64,000 nt of DNA, taken from assembly GCA_021849075.1 (NCBI GenBank), contig JAJZTH010000006.1, positions 53,122 to 117,121 of the forward strand, given 5' to 3'. Every line of letters begins with the position of its first letter. The first letter of the stretch is position 1. Positions 1 through 8,665 of the stretch are shown here, piece after piece. Position numbers and translations under genes: made by a program. The notes under the pieces are model-generated. The model did not search any database and was not told the DNA's origin. It saw only the letters and a list, made by a program, of their open reading frames with translations. This DNA comes from Pseudomonadota bacterium. GTDB taxonomy: Bacteria; Pseudomonadota; Alphaproteobacteria; Sphingomonadales; Sphingomonadaceae.

Positions 1-9
1 GATCTATAC

Positions 10-1368
10 ATGCGCTACCTACCCCTTACCGACACCGACCGGCAGGACATGCTGTCCGTCATCGGCGCGTCGAGCATCGATGATCTGTTCATCGACGTTC
101 CCGCCCAAGCCCGCCTGACCGACAAGATCGCCGGCCTGCCCGATCATGCCAGCGAACTGGCGGTCGAACGCCATATGGGCGCTCTGGCGCGCAAGAATCT
201 GTCGGCGGGGGAGGCGCCTTTCTTCCTGGGCGCCGGCGCATACAAGCATCATGTTCCCGCCAGCGTCGATCATCTGATCCAGCGCGGCGAGTTTCTGACC
301 GCCTACACGCCCTATCAGCCGGAAATCGCGCAGGGCACGTTGCAGGTGCTGTTCGAATTCCAGACGCAGGTCGCCCGCCTGCTGGGCGTCGATGTCGCCA
401 ACGCCTCCATGTATGACGGTTCGACCGCCTGCTGGGAAGCGATCGGCATGGCCCGCCGCATTACCAAGCGGGGCAAGGCTCTGCTCTCGTCCGGCCTGCA
501 TCCCCATTATGTCTCGGTCGCCAACACCATGGCGAAGTTCACCGGCGACGCGCTGGTGCATGAAGCCCCGACGCTGGATGCAGCGACTGATATCGACGCG
601 CTGATCGCATCTATCGACAAGGATACGAGCTGCGTCGTCGTCCAGTACCCCGACATTCTGGGCCGCATCGCCGACCTGACCCCGCTGGCCGATGCCGCCC
701 ATGAAGCAGGCGCGCTGCTGGTCGCCGTCGTTACCGAACCCGTCGCGCTGGGTGCGATCAAAGCGCCGGGCCATATGGGCGCGGATATCGTCGTGGGCGA
801 AGGCCAGTCGATCGGCGTCGGCCTCCAGTTCGGCGGTCCCTATCTGGGCCTGTTCGGCTGCAAGCAGAAATATGTCCGCCAGATGCCGGGCCGCCTGTGC
901 GGCGAAACCGTCGACGCGGCCGGCAAGCGCGGCTTCGTGCTGACGCTTTCCACCCGCGAACAGCATATCCGCCGCGAGAAGGCGACGTCGAACATCTGCA
1001 CCAACTCGGGCCTGTGTGCGCTGGCCTTCAGCATCCACATGACCCTGCTGGGCGAACGGGGCCTGCGCGAACTCGCGACCCTGAATCATGGCCTCGCTGT
1101 GCAGGCGGCCGATCGCCTCGCCAAGGTGCCGGGTGTGACTCTCCTCAACGACAGCTTCTTCAACGAATTCACGCTGGTCCTGACCAAGGACGCACGCGAA
1201 GTCGTCCGCACCCTCGCCGACAAGAATATTCTCGCCGGCGTCTCGCTCGGCCGTCTCTTCCCCAACTCCACTTCGGTTGGCAACGGCCTGGTCGTCGCCG
1301 TGACCGAAACCGTCACGCCGGAGGATATCGAAACCCTTGCCGCCGCGCTTGAGGAGGAACTGGCATGA
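10..1368 (+). CDS. gcvPA: Glycine dehydrogenase (aminomethyl-transferring) subunit 1, P-protein alpha half
   Basis: 452 residues, the N-terminal half of the split P-protein of the glycine cleavage system. Together with GcvPB it decarboxylates glycine and passes the aminomethyl group to lipoylated GcvH in the cytoplasm. The sequence follows the GcvPA family along its whole length, with the early AEGAYKH-like segment (here GAGAYKHH near residue 75) and TPYQPE near residue 100. The gene starts 10 bases from the window edge, so gcvT and gcvH, the usual upstream partners, may lie just outside. Its last four bases (ATGA) overlap the gcvPB start, which indicates translational coupling. The split form is common in alphaproteobacteria. 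Confidence 0.95.
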   Translation: MRYLPLTDTDRQDMLSVIGASSIDDLFIDVPAQARLTDKIAGLPDHASELAVERHMGALARKNLSAGEAPFFLGAGAYKHHVPASVDHLIQRGEFLTAYTPYQPEIAQGTLQVLFEFQTQVARLLGVDVANASMYDGSTACWEAIGMARRITKRGKALLSSGLHPHYVSVANTMAKFTGDALVHEAPTLDAATDIDALIASIDKDTSCVVVQYPDILGRIADLTPLADAAHEAGALLVAVVTEPVALGAIKAPGHMGADIVVGEGQSIGVGLQFGGPYLGLFGCKQKYVRQMPGRLCGETVDAAGKRGFVLTLSTREQHIRREKATSNICTNSGLCALAFSIHMTLLGERGLRELATLNHGLAVQAADRLAKVPGVTLLNDSFFNEFTLVLTKDAREVVRTLADKNILAGVSLGRLFPNSTSVGNGLVVAVTETVTPEDIETLAAALEEELA

Positions 1369-2936
1369 CCATGTTGAAGGAAGGTCGCCCGACCACCCCG
1401 CAAGCCGTCGAGGAGGCGCATATGGCCCCTGCAACCGCCACCGGCAATCGCGCGCTGATGCTGGAAGAGGCGCTGATCTTCGAAATCGGATCGACCGACA
1501 CCACCGGCGTCGATTTCGCCGACGCGCCCAAGGTGGCGAGCCGCCTCGGTTCGCTCGCCCGCACCGACAGCATCGGCCTGCCCGGCCTGTCGGAGCAGGA
1601 AACGGTGCGCCACTACACCCGTCTGTCGCGCCAGAACTATGCCATCGACCTTGGCCTGTTCCCACTCGGCAGCTGCACCATGAAGCATAACCCGCGCCTG
1701 AATGAAAAGGTCGCGCGGATGCCCGGTTTCGCCGACATTCACCCGCTTCAGCCCCAGTCCACCGTGCAGGGCGCGCTCGCCGTCATCCATGAACTGGCCG
1801 CCTGGCTGGTGACGCTGACCGGCATGCACTCGGTCGCCATGTCGCCCAAGGCGGGCGCGCATGGCGAATTGTGCGGTCTGCTCGCCATCCGCGCCGCGCT
1901 GGAAGCCCGCGGCGACGCGCGCAGCGTCATCCTGGTGCCTGAAAGCGCCCATGGCACCAATCCTGCCACCGCCGCCTTCTGCGGCTACAAGGTGGAGGAT
2001 ATTCCCGCGACCCCGGACGGCCGTGTCGATCTGGAAGCGCTGAAAGCGCGTCTCGGCCCCGATGTTGCGGCGGTGATGATCACCAACCCCAACACCTGCG
2101 GCCTGTTCGAACGCGACATGAAGACCATCTCCGATGCGGTCCATGCCGCAGGGGCCTTTGTCTATTGCGACGGCGCGAACTTCAACGCCATTGTCGGCCG
2201 GGTCCGCCCCGGCGACCTGGGCGTCGATGCGATGCACATCAACCTGCACAAGACCTTCTCCACCCCCCATGGCGGCGGCGGTCCCGGTTCCGGCCCGGTC
2301 GTGCTGTCGGAAGCGCTCACGCCCTTCGCGCCTTTGCCCTTCGTGGAAAAGCAGGATGGCAAGTTCGTGCTGGTCGAGGAAGAAACGGCGGAGGATCACC
2401 ACGCCCAGACTTTCGGCCGCATGGTCGCCTTCCATGGCCAGATGGGCATGTTCACCCGCGCGCTGACCTATATCCTCAGCCACGGTGCCGACGGCCTGCG
2501 TCAGGTCGCGAGCGACGCCGTGCTGAACGCCAACTACATCCTGCGCAGCCTGGATGACGTTCTGGATGCGCCCTTTGGCGCGGCCGGCCCGTGCATGCAT
2601 GAAGCGCTGTTCAGCGACAAGGGGCTGGCCGACGGCTTCACCACGCTCGACATCGCCAAGGGGCTGATCGACGAAGGCTTCCACCCGATGACCATGTATT
2701 TCCCGCTGGTCGTCCATGGCGCGATGCTGGTCGAACCGACCGAAACCGAAAGCAAGGCCGCGCTCGACCAGTTCATCATGGCGCTGCGCAGCCTTGCTGA
2801 ACGCGCCAAGGCGGGGGATGAAGCGCTCAAGGGCGCGCCCTATCACGCCCCGCGCCGCCGCCTCGACGAGACGCTGGCTGCGCGCAAACCGGTCCTCACC
2901 TGGACGCAGCCCGGACTGGCGCAGGCCGCCGAATGA
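1365..2936 (+). CDS. gcvPB: Glycine dehydrogenase (aminomethyl-transferring) subunit 2, P-protein beta half
   Basis: 523 residues. This is the PLP-binding half of the split glycine decarboxylase and works with GcvPA in glycine cleavage to CO2, NH3 and a methylene group. The motif [17 protein letters not shown] is clear, and the lysine at residue 296 is the expected Schiff-base residue. [10 protein letters not shown] near residue 100 is another family hallmark. It overlaps gcvPA by 4 nt, and its own stop overlaps the start of the downstream DUF938 gene by 4 nt, so all three probably share one mRNA. Confidence 0.95.
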   Translation: MTMLKEGRPTTPQAVEEAHMAPATATGNRALMLEEALIFEIGSTDTTGVDFADAPKVASRLGSLARTDSIGLPGLSEQETVRHYTRLSRQNYAIDLGLFPLGSCTMKHNPRLNEKVARMPGFADIHPLQPQSTVQGALAVIHELAAWLVTLTGMHSVAMSPKAGAHGELCGLLAIRAALEARGDARSVILVPESAHGTNPATAAFCGYKVEDIPATPDGRVDLEALKARLGPDVAAVMITNPNTCGLFERDMKTISDAVHAAGAFVYCDGANFNAIVGRVRPGDLGVDAMHINLHKTFSTPHGGGGPGSGPVVLSEALTPFAPLPFVEKQDGKFVLVEEETAEDHHAQTFGRMVAFHGQMGMFTRALTYILSHGADGLRQVASDAVLNANYILRSLDDVLDAPFGAAGPCMHEALFSDKGLADGFTTLDIAKGLIDEGFHPMTMYFPLVVHGAMLVEPTETESKAALDQFIMALRSLAERAKAGDEALKGAPYHAPRRRLDETLAARKPVLTWTQPGLAQAAE

Positions 2937-3589
2937 CGGACAGGCCGGAACCCTGGCAACCGGGTTCCGGCCCTGCCATTGCGGGGAGACGTTTCGCTCC
3001 CGCAACGACGCGCAACCGTGACGCCATCGTTGGGGTTTTGCGTGAAGCCCTCCCATCCTCCGGCCTCATGCTCGAAGTGGCGAGCGGCAGCGGCGAACAT
3101 GCTGTCCATTTCGCTGTCTCCTTTCCCGATCTGGACTGGCAGCCGACCGATCCAGACCCGGCCGCGCTCGCCTCGATCGCGGCATGGCGGGCCGAAGCAG
3201 ACCTCCCCAATCTCCGCCCGCCGCTCCAACTGGACGCCAGCGCCGCCTGGCCGATCGCTCATGCCGACGCGATCCTGTGCATCAACATGATCCACATCAG
3301 TCCATGGGAAGCCACGCTCGGCTTGCTGAAAGGGGCAGGGGCCACGCTGCCACCGGGCGGCCTGCTCTATCTCTACGGTCCCTATATGCGCGACGGGGTG
3401 GAAACCGCGCCCAGCAACCTGGCCTTCGACGCCTCGCTCAAATCCCGCGATCCGCGTTGGGGCCTGCGTGCCGTGGAAGATGTGATCGCTGCGGCAAAGA
3501 CGGAGGGGCTTGAGTTTGAGCAGTTGATCGAAATGCCAGCGAACAATCTGTCGCTGCTGTTTCGAAAAACCCACATCCGTTCGCGCTGA
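2933..3589 (+). CDS. DUF938 family SAM-dependent methyltransferase-like protein
   Basis: 218 residues. The protein looks like the DUF938 family, class I methyltransferase-like proteins of unknown substrate. The N-terminal segment RFAPATTRNRDAI and the glycine-rich loop LEVASGSGEHAVHFA (residues about 43-57) match the family's SAM-binding motif I. INMIHISPWEATLGLL near residue 120 is also typical. It overlaps gcvPB by 4 nt. The last few codons and the stop lie inside the left arm of a dispersed inverted repeat (3575-3658), so the C-terminus has been supplied by the repeat. The substrate is unknown and no link to glycine cleavage is established. Confidence 0.8.
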   Translation: MTDRPEPWQPGSGPAIAGRRFAPATTRNRDAIVGVLREALPSSGLMLEVASGSGEHAVHFAVSFPDLDWQPTDPDPAALASIAAWRAEADLPNLRPPLQLDASAAWPIAHADAILCINMIHISPWEATLGLLKGAGATLPPGGLLYLYGPYMRDGVETAPSNLAFDASLKSRDPRWGLRAVEDVIAAAKTEGLEFEQLIEMPANNLSLLFRKTHIRSR

Positions 3590-3658
3590 GCCTGTCGAAG
3601 CGCCGTTCTTTTCCTTCACGAAAAGGACTGGCCTTCGACAAGCTCAGGCCGAACGGAT
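3575..3658. repeat. Dispersed inverted repeat, GAGCYTGTCGA family, copy 1
   Basis: Two arms of about 26 nt (3575-3600 and 3633-3658) are inverted complements with 3 mismatches, separated by 32 nt. The arms carry CCGTTCG, then TGAGCCTGTCGAAG on the left and the complement of TGAGCTTGTCGAAG on the right. The left arm contains the stop codon of the DUF938 gene; the right arm ends 12 nt before the next gene. Related copies are at 7890-7953, 12320-12346 (half only) and 25850-25912. Confidence 0.85.
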
Positions 3659-3670
3659 ATGGGGAGCGCA

Positions 3671-4549
3671 ATGCCCAACACACTCCTCTCCCTCGTCACC
3701 GCTGAACTTGCCGCCTCGGTCGATCCGCGCGCTGCCGCGATGGCGGGCGCGCTCGCGGCGAAATATCCCGCCGCCGCCCGCGCCGTGCTCTTCTACGGCT
3801 CCTGCCTGCGCGAGAAGAATCTCGACGGGCTGATGCTCGATTTCTACCTGATCGTGTCGGATTACAGCGCCGCCTATGGCAAAGGCTGGCTGGCCCGTGC
3901 CAACCGCCTGATCCCGCCCAACGTCTTTCCCTTCGAACATCATGGCCTGATCGCCAAATATGCGGTCCTGTCCGAGGCCGATTTCGCCCGGCTCAACAGC
4001 CCGGCGGCCGACAATGTCTCGGTCTGGGCGCGCTTCGCCCAGCCATCGCGCCTGCTCTGGGCGGCGGACGATCTTGCCCGCCAGCGCGCCATCGCCGCCG
4101 TGGCGCAGGCCGCGCCGACGCTGCTGTCGCTGGCAAAGCCAATGCACGAAGGGGAAGGGGATGCCATCGACCTATGGAAGACCGGCTTCACCCTGACCTA
4201 CAATGCCGAACTGCGCGCGGAGAAAAAGGGGCGCTCGCTCTCGATCGTGGATGCCGATCCCGATCGTTATCGCCGCATTGGCGAAGCCGCACTGGCCAAT
4301 GGCCTGCCGCCGTCGCCTGCCGACGCACCCGCGTTCTGGCGTCGCCTGCAACGCCGCGGCAAGCGCCTGTCGGTGATCCGCCTGGCCAAGGCTAGTTTTA
4401 CCTATGCCGGCGGCATCGATTATCTGGCGTGGAAGATCAACCGCCATGCAGGCACGCAGATCGCGATCAAGCCTTGGCAACGGCGTTGGCCGCTGCTCGG
4501 TGCGGTCACTCTGCTGCCGCGGCTGTTCCGGGGTGGCGCGATCCGCTGA
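3671..4549 (+). CDS. Tam41-like / nucleotidyltransferase-fold protein of unknown role
   Basis: 292 residues. The best clue is FYGSCLREKNLDGLMLDFYLIV near residue 42: a GS motif followed by spaced aspartates, as in nucleotidyltransferase-fold proteins. The arrangement resembles mitochondrial Tam41 CDP-diacylglycerol synthases (FYGSG...D.D). If so, the role would be phosphatidate cytidylyltransferase, but the resemblance is from memory and weak. The C-terminus is basic (RRGKRLSVIRLAKASFTYAGGIDYLAWKI). The start at 3671 is preceded by GGGGAG. The 3' end overlaps the convergent histidine kinase gene by 44 nt. Confidence 0.5.
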   Translation: MPNTLLSLVTAELAASVDPRAAAMAGALAAKYPAAARAVLFYGSCLREKNLDGLMLDFYLIVSDYSAAYGKGWLARANRLIPPNVFPFEHHGLIAKYAVLSEADFARLNSPAADNVSVWARFAQPSRLLWAADDLARQRAIAAVAQAAPTLLSLAKPMHEGEGDAIDLWKTGFTLTYNAELRAEKKGRSLSIVDADPDRYRRIGEAALANGLPPSPADAPAFWRRLQRRGKRLSVIRLAKASFTYAGGIDYLAWKINRHAGTQIAIKPWQRRWPLLGAVTLLPRLFRGGAIR

Positions 4550-6509
4550 TGTCCTGATCGCCCAGCGCCGTTTCCAGCGCCCGCCCCAGCGCCGCGAGCG
4601 TATAGGGCTTGCGCAGCACGGCATGGCCTTCGAAATCGGCGCTGTCATTATTGTCGCCGGCATATCCGGTGACGAACAGCACCGGCAGATGGCGATATTG
4701 CGCGGGCAGCGCCTTCACCATCTCCGGGCCGGTCATGTCGGGCATCAGCACGTCGCTCAGGATCAGGCCGATGTCGCCATTATGCGCCAGCAGTTTGGCC
4801 GCCTTGGTGGGATGGTCGCAGGCGATCGGCAAATGGCCCAGTTCGCTCAGCGCCGCCATCGTCTGATTGAGCACGCGCGGATCATCCTCTACCACCAATA
4901 TGCGCGTGGGCGGCTGTTCCACAGGCGTATGGGCAAAGGCGATGGCGTCGGGCGGACCTTCCATCGCCGCAGTCGATCGCGGCAGGTACAGATAGACGCT
5001 GCTTCCCTTGCCCGGCTCGGAATCAATGCGGATTTCGCCCGCGCTCTGCCGCACGAAGCCAAAAATCTGGCTCAGGCCCAGCCCCGTGCCCTTGCCGACC
5101 GGCTTGGTGGTAAAAAAGGGTTCGAACACCCGCGCCAGCACTTCCGGCGTCATGCCGCATCCGTCGTCGATGACGCTCATCACCACATAGTCGCCCGCCG
5201 CGCATTCGCCGACTTCGCCGGCCTGCAACTGCACCTGTCCTGTCGCCAGCATCAGGCGGCCGCGCCCGTCCATCGCATCGCGCGCATTGACGCACAGGTT
5301 CAGGATCGCATTCTCCATCTGATGCTGGTCGACGAAGATGCGCCAGCCCCGCGCCTGCTGGGCGAATTGTACGGTGATCTGGTCGCCGATCGTGCGGTCG
5401 ATCAGGTCGGCCATGCCCGACAGCAGCGCATCGGCGTCGACCGCGCTGGGCAGCAGCGGTTCGGACCGGGCAAAGGCCAGCAGCCGGCGGGTCAGGGCGG
5501 ATGCGCGATTGGCGCCATCCATCGCATTGTCCAGATGGCGCCCCGCTTCCTCGGGCTTCAGTCGCATGTTGCGCTTGGCCAGTTCCAGCCCGCCGACGAC
5601 GACCGCCAGCATATTGTTGAAATCATGCGCAATGCCGCCCGTCAGCTGGCCCACGGCGTCCATTTTCTGCATCTGGCGCAGATTGTCTTCAGCGGCTGCG
5701 CGTTCGGCGGATTCGCGCTTCAGCTGTTCATAGGCGTCGGACAGTTCGGCCGTGCGGGCTTGCACCGCTTCCTCCAGCCTGTCGGCGCGTTCCGCCTCCA
5801 GCTCCGCCATCCGCCGCGCCTTGCGCCGGTCGGCATAGGCGGCATTGGCGAACCAGGCGGCGAACAGGATGCTGACCAGCATCGCCAGCCCCACCAGCTG
5901 CGACGTCTTGCCCACCCATTCGGTGCGATCGCCTGCCAGCGTCACCGCCAGGCTGCGTTCGCGCAGCCGATGATTTTCCGCCTGAATGACCAGATCGAGC
6001 AAGGCGGTGATGCGCCGCAGATCGCGGCTCTTGCCCGCCTCATGGAAACGGCCCAGCGCCGCCATCTTCTGGTCATAGGTGGTGCGCAGGCCGATTTCGC
6101 TCAGCGTCTTGCCGCGTTGTTCGAACGCATATTGCAGCGCATCAACATTGCCCCGTTGCCAACCCGACGCGCGGGTGGCGTAGCGCAGCGCCTTCAGCTG
6201 GCTGCCCGCGCCGCGCCACTGATCCTGAAACAGGCGGCCGGTGTTGGGGTCCAGGCTGATGACATAGCGCGCCAGCGTCACTTCGGCTCGCGCCGTTCGG
6301 GCTTCGAACCCGCGCGCCAGCGCGATGATCTCGAAACTGCGCTGCTGTTCGGCCAGCGCTCGCTGATGATCGCGCGACGCATTGCTGGCGGTATAGAGCA
6401 AGGCTCCCAATGATCCGATTAGCAGCGCCGCCAGCAGCAACGGCATGGTGCGGCGCAACATCGCGCGTATACCGCCGCCGGAATTTTCCTGATGCTCGAT
6501 CTCGGCCAT
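4506..6509 (-). CDS. Membrane-bound hybrid sensor histidine kinase with C-terminal receiver
   Basis: 667 residues. Transmembrane segments at about 22-41 and 205-222 flank a periplasmic helical sensor region of about 160 residues. A coiled coil (235-280) leads to the DHp helix with GGIAHDFNNM (His295), then a HATPase domain with N-box NLCVNARDAM, DDGCGM, a PFFTTK segment and GTGLGLS. The receiver starts with RILVVEDDPRV near 536; Asp586 in LSDVLMPDMTG is the phospho-acceptor. The HDFNN type of H-box is typical of FixL/NtrB-like kinases with C-terminal receivers. No response regulator or output gene adjoins it, so its targets are unknown. Confidence 0.88.
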   Translation of the reverse strand: MAEIEHQENSGGGIRAMLRRTMPLLLAALLIGSLGALLYTASNASRDHQRALAEQQRSFEIIALARGFEARTARAEVTLARYVISLDPNTGRLFQDQWRGAGSQLKALRYATRASGWQRGNVDALQYAFEQRGKTLSEIGLRTTYDQKMAALGRFHEAGKSRDLRRITALLDLVIQAENHRLRERSLAVTLAGDRTEWVGKTSQLVGLAMLVSILFAAWFANAAYADRRKARRMAELEAERADRLEEAVQARTAELSDAYEQLKRESAERAAAEDNLRQMQKMDAVGQLTGGIAHDFNNMLAVVVGGLELAKRNMRLKPEEAGRHLDNAMDGANRASALTRRLLAFARSEPLLPSAVDADALLSGMADLIDRTIGDQITVQFAQQARGWRIFVDQHQMENAILNLCVNARDAMDGRGRLMLATGQVQLQAGEVGECAAGDYVVMSVIDDGCGMTPEVLARVFEPFFTTKPVGKGTGLGLSQIFGFVRQSAGEIRIDSEPGKGSSVYLYLPRSTAAMEGPPDAIAFAHTPVEQPPTRILVVEDDPRVLNQTMAALSELGHLPIACDHPTKAAKLLAHNGDIGLILSDVLMPDMTGPEMVKALPAQYRHLPVLFVTGYAGDNNDSADFEGHAVLRKPYTLAALGRALETALGDQDISGSRHPGTAAAAE

Positions 6510-6629
6510 CGCCTGTCACACTAGCCGAACATGATTAACGGTCAAACAATGCGCGCGAAAAGTTCCATCCCCTAGGGGCGGTCTGTCGCATCTGTGGCCC
6601 GGCCTGCCGTTTGTTGCCAATTGACAGCG

Positions 6630-7862
6630 TCAGGCGATCGCGCCTGTCGCCTTGCCAGCCGCTTCGAACATGCCGATGATCTGCGTCACCTGATCGTCGC
6701 TATGCTCGGCGCACAGCGAACAGCGCAGCAGGAAAGTGCCGGCCGGGGTGGCAGGCGGGCGGGCCATATTGACGTACAGGCCCAGCTCCAGCAGCGTCTG
6801 CCACATGGCGACGGCCTGCATCTGATCGTTCAGGATGACAGCGATGATCGCCGATTGCGGCGTTTCGCTGCCCAGCTTGAAGCCCAGATCGGACAGGCCC
6901 TTGTGCAGTCGCTGGCTGTTCTTCCACAGATGCGCGCGTTTTTCGCCCGCATGCATCAGCTTGCGGATGCTGGTCGCGGCGGTGGCGACCACGCTGGGCG
7001 GCAGCGACGCGGTGAAGACATAGGGACGGCAGACGAGGCGCAGGATTTCGAACTTGGGATGGTTCGATACGCAAAAGCCCCCGACAGTGCCGACCGACTT
7101 GGAGAAGGTGCCGACCACGAAGTCGATTTCGCCCTCCACGCCCTGTTCTTCATAAGCGCCCCGGCCGTTGGGGCCAAAGAAGCCCATGCCATGCGCTTCG
7201 TCGCACAGGATCATGCAATTGGGATGCTTGCGGATGGCGGCGACCATTTCGGGCAGTGGGGCAACGTCGCCCAGCATCGAATAGACGCCTTCCAGCACCA
7301 CCAGCTTGAGCGCGTCGGCGGGCAGGCGGCCCAGGCGCTTGTCCAGATCCTCGACGCTATTGTGACGGAACCGCACGATCTCCGCATTACCCATGGCGCA
7401 ACCATCATAGATGGACGCATGGCTGTCCGCGTCCAGCACGACATAGTCGCCCTTGCCCGCCAGGGTGGAGATGACGCCCAGATTGGCCTGATAGCCGGTC
7501 GAAAAGACCATGGCGCCGCTGGTGCCGTAAAATTCCTTGAGGGCGTCCTCGACTTCCTTATGGCCCTGATAGGTGCCGTTGAGGACGCGGCTGCCGGTGG
7601 TGCCCGCGCCAAACTCGTCCAGCGCCTTCTTGCCCGCCGCCACGACGTCGGGGTCGAACGTCATGCCCATATAGTTGTAGGTGCCAAGCAGGATGGTTTC
7701 CTTGCCCTTGATGATCGCGCGCGTGGGCGACAGCACCTGATCCATCACGATCGCATAGGGATCGCGAACGCCGGTCGCCAGCAGCGCCTCGCGCTCATTG
7801 ATCAGCGGATCGAATTTGGAAAAGAGATCGCGGGTTTCGGTAGCGATGGCGGCGTCGGTCAT
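6630..7862 (-). CDS. spt: Serine palmitoyltransferase, soluble bacterial type
   Basis: 410 residues. It condenses L-serine with an acyl thioester to give 3-ketosphinganine, the first step of sphingolipid synthesis, and is PLP dependent and cytoplasmic. It is very close to the well-studied Sphingomonas paucimobilis enzyme: GTYNYMGMTFDPDV, DADSHASIYDG (His148), DEAHGMGFFGP (Asp221, His224), and GTFSKSVGTVGG with Lys255 as the Schiff-base residue. The gene immediately upstream encodes an acyl carrier protein, which fits acyl-ACP as donor. A 64-bp inverted repeat sits between them. This gene is a strong marker for a sphingolipid-making alphaproteobacterium. Confidence 0.95.
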   Translation of the reverse strand: MTDAAIATETRDLFSKFDPLINEREALLATGVRDPYAIVMDQVLSPTRAIIKGKETILLGTYNYMGMTFDPDVVAAGKKALDEFGAGTTGSRVLNGTYQGHKEVEDALKEFYGTSGAMVFSTGYQANLGVISTLAGKGDYVVLDADSHASIYDGCAMGNAEIVRFRHNSVEDLDKRLGRLPADALKLVVLEGVYSMLGDVAPLPEMVAAIRKHPNCMILCDEAHGMGFFGPNGRGAYEEQGVEGEIDFVVGTFSKSVGTVGGFCVSNHPKFEILRLVCRPYVFTASLPPSVVATAATSIRKLMHAGEKRAHLWKNSQRLHKGLSDLGFKLGSETPQSAIIAVILNDQMQAVAMWQTLLELGLYVNMARPPATPAGTFLLRCSLCAEHSDDQVTQIIGMFEAAGKATGAIA

Positions 7863-7889
7863 AGAGAAATTCCGTTCAAGTCAAAACCG

Positions 7890-7953
7890 CCGTTCGGTTC
7901 GAGCTTGTCGAGAACCATCGGAACATGGTTCTCGACAAGCTCGAAGCGAACGG
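7890..7953. repeat. Dispersed inverted repeat, GAGCYTGTCGA family, copy 2
   Basis: Arms of about 28 nt (from 7890 and ending at 7953) are near-perfect inverted complements, containing TTCGAGCTTGTCGAGAACC on the left. The repeat sits between the acyl carrier protein gene and spt, which are read in the same direction, so it would form a strong hairpin in their common transcript. There is no U-run, so it is not a classical terminator. Confidence 0.85.
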
Positions 7954-7968
7954 AAGGAGGAAGAGCGT

Positions 7969-8211
7969 TCAGCCCTTCAGCTTCGCGACCGCGTCGACCA
8001 GCTGGCCCACGGTTTCGATTTCGGCCTGCATGTTCATGGTGATGATGATGTCGAACTCATCCTCGATCGCCGCGACGAAATCCATCACCGTCAGGCTGTC
8101 CCACTCCAGGTCGCCGGCAAAGGTGGTGGCTTCGGTCAGGTCGACGCCCTTCTTGTTGAAGGGTTCGATCTGCGCCGCAACGCTGTCGAAAATTTCGGTG
8201 CGATCCGTCAT
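7969..8211 (-). CDS. Acyl carrier protein associated with serine palmitoyltransferase
   Basis: 80 residues, a PP-binding fold. The phosphopantetheine site is LEWDSLTVMDFVAAIEDEF with Ser39, a variant of the usual DSL motif typical of ACPs next to spt in sphingomonads and Caulobacter (called AcpR). It is expected to carry the acyl chain for Spt. I chose the ATG at 8211 because the MTDRTEIFDSV start matches the family; an in-frame start at 8256 would add 15 residues with no ACP character. It lies upstream of spt on the same strand. Confidence 0.88.
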   Translation of the reverse strand: MTDRTEIFDSVAAQIEPFNKKGVDLTEATTFAGDLEWDSLTVMDFVAAIEDEFDIIITMNMQAEIETVGQLVDAVAKLKG

Positions 8212-8331
8212 TATCGTGAAAATCTTTCCGTCAGTAGCGCGGCATTGGCCGCTCACCTCCGCCCTTTGACAGGCGAATAAGGCGTCAATCGGGCAGCATC
8301 GCGCCCGAATATGAAAGGATATGGGGTCCGC

Positions 8332-8610
8332 TTAGCGGAAATTGTCGGCGTAAGCCTGCAATTTCAGAGTCTTGGGCGGAGTCGCGATGACGGTGTAGGC
8401 CACGCCCTTCTTTTCGGCGTAGGCAACCGCGGCCTCCTGCGACGGGAAGCTCAGCTTCAACTGCTGCTGCGTATCGCCCGAACCGGCCCAGCCGGTCAGC
8501 GGATCGGCCTTCTTCGCTTCGGCGGGCGCATATTCCAGCACCCATTTGTGGGTCAGCGCCTTGCCGGACTGGAGGGCGTTCTTCTGGATCTGATAAATGC
8601 GCGCGCTCAT
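8332..8610 (-). CDS. NADH dehydrogenase accessory subunit, NDUFS4-like (ETC complex I subunit)
   Basis: 92 residues. It matches the ETC_C1_NDUFA4/NDUFS4 family, the 18-kDa supernumerary subunit of respiratory complex I found in alphaproteobacteria and mitochondria. The N-terminus MSARIYQIQKNALQSGKA, WVLEYAPAE, DPLTGWAGSGDTQQQLKLSF and the C-terminal KTLKLQAYADNFR tail are characteristic. The start at 8610 was preferred over an in-frame upstream codon because the family begins with this RIYQ segment. It would bind the peripheral arm of complex I on the cytoplasmic side. Confidence 0.88.
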   Translation of the reverse strand: MSARIYQIQKNALQSGKALTHKWVLEYAPAEAKKADPLTGWAGSGDTQQQLKLSFPSQEAAVAYAEKKGVAYTVIATPPKTLKLQAYADNFR

Positions 8611-8665
8611 CGCGGTGAACTCCGTAAAATCGTCCTTTTGCGTTGCACCAATGGCCGTCGCCAAG

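Noticed and set aside
1062-1110. Possible PLP lysine in GcvPA
   Set aside because: The active-site lysine is in GcvPB; the alpha half does not carry it.
1066-1119. Histidine phosphotransfer domain at the C-terminus of the transporter-kinase (residue numbers)
   Set aside because: HVRGIEA lacks the HxLKGxx helix of true HPt domains; it looks like a short conserved tail.
1086-3056. 656-codon open frame antisense to gcvPA/gcvPB
   Set aside because: Typical of GC-rich genes with third-position bias; the plus-strand genes are unambiguous.
4404-6413. 669-codon open frame antisense to the histidine kinase
   Set aside because: Composition (Arg/Gln/His-rich) and full overlap with a well-defined kinase show it is a shadow.
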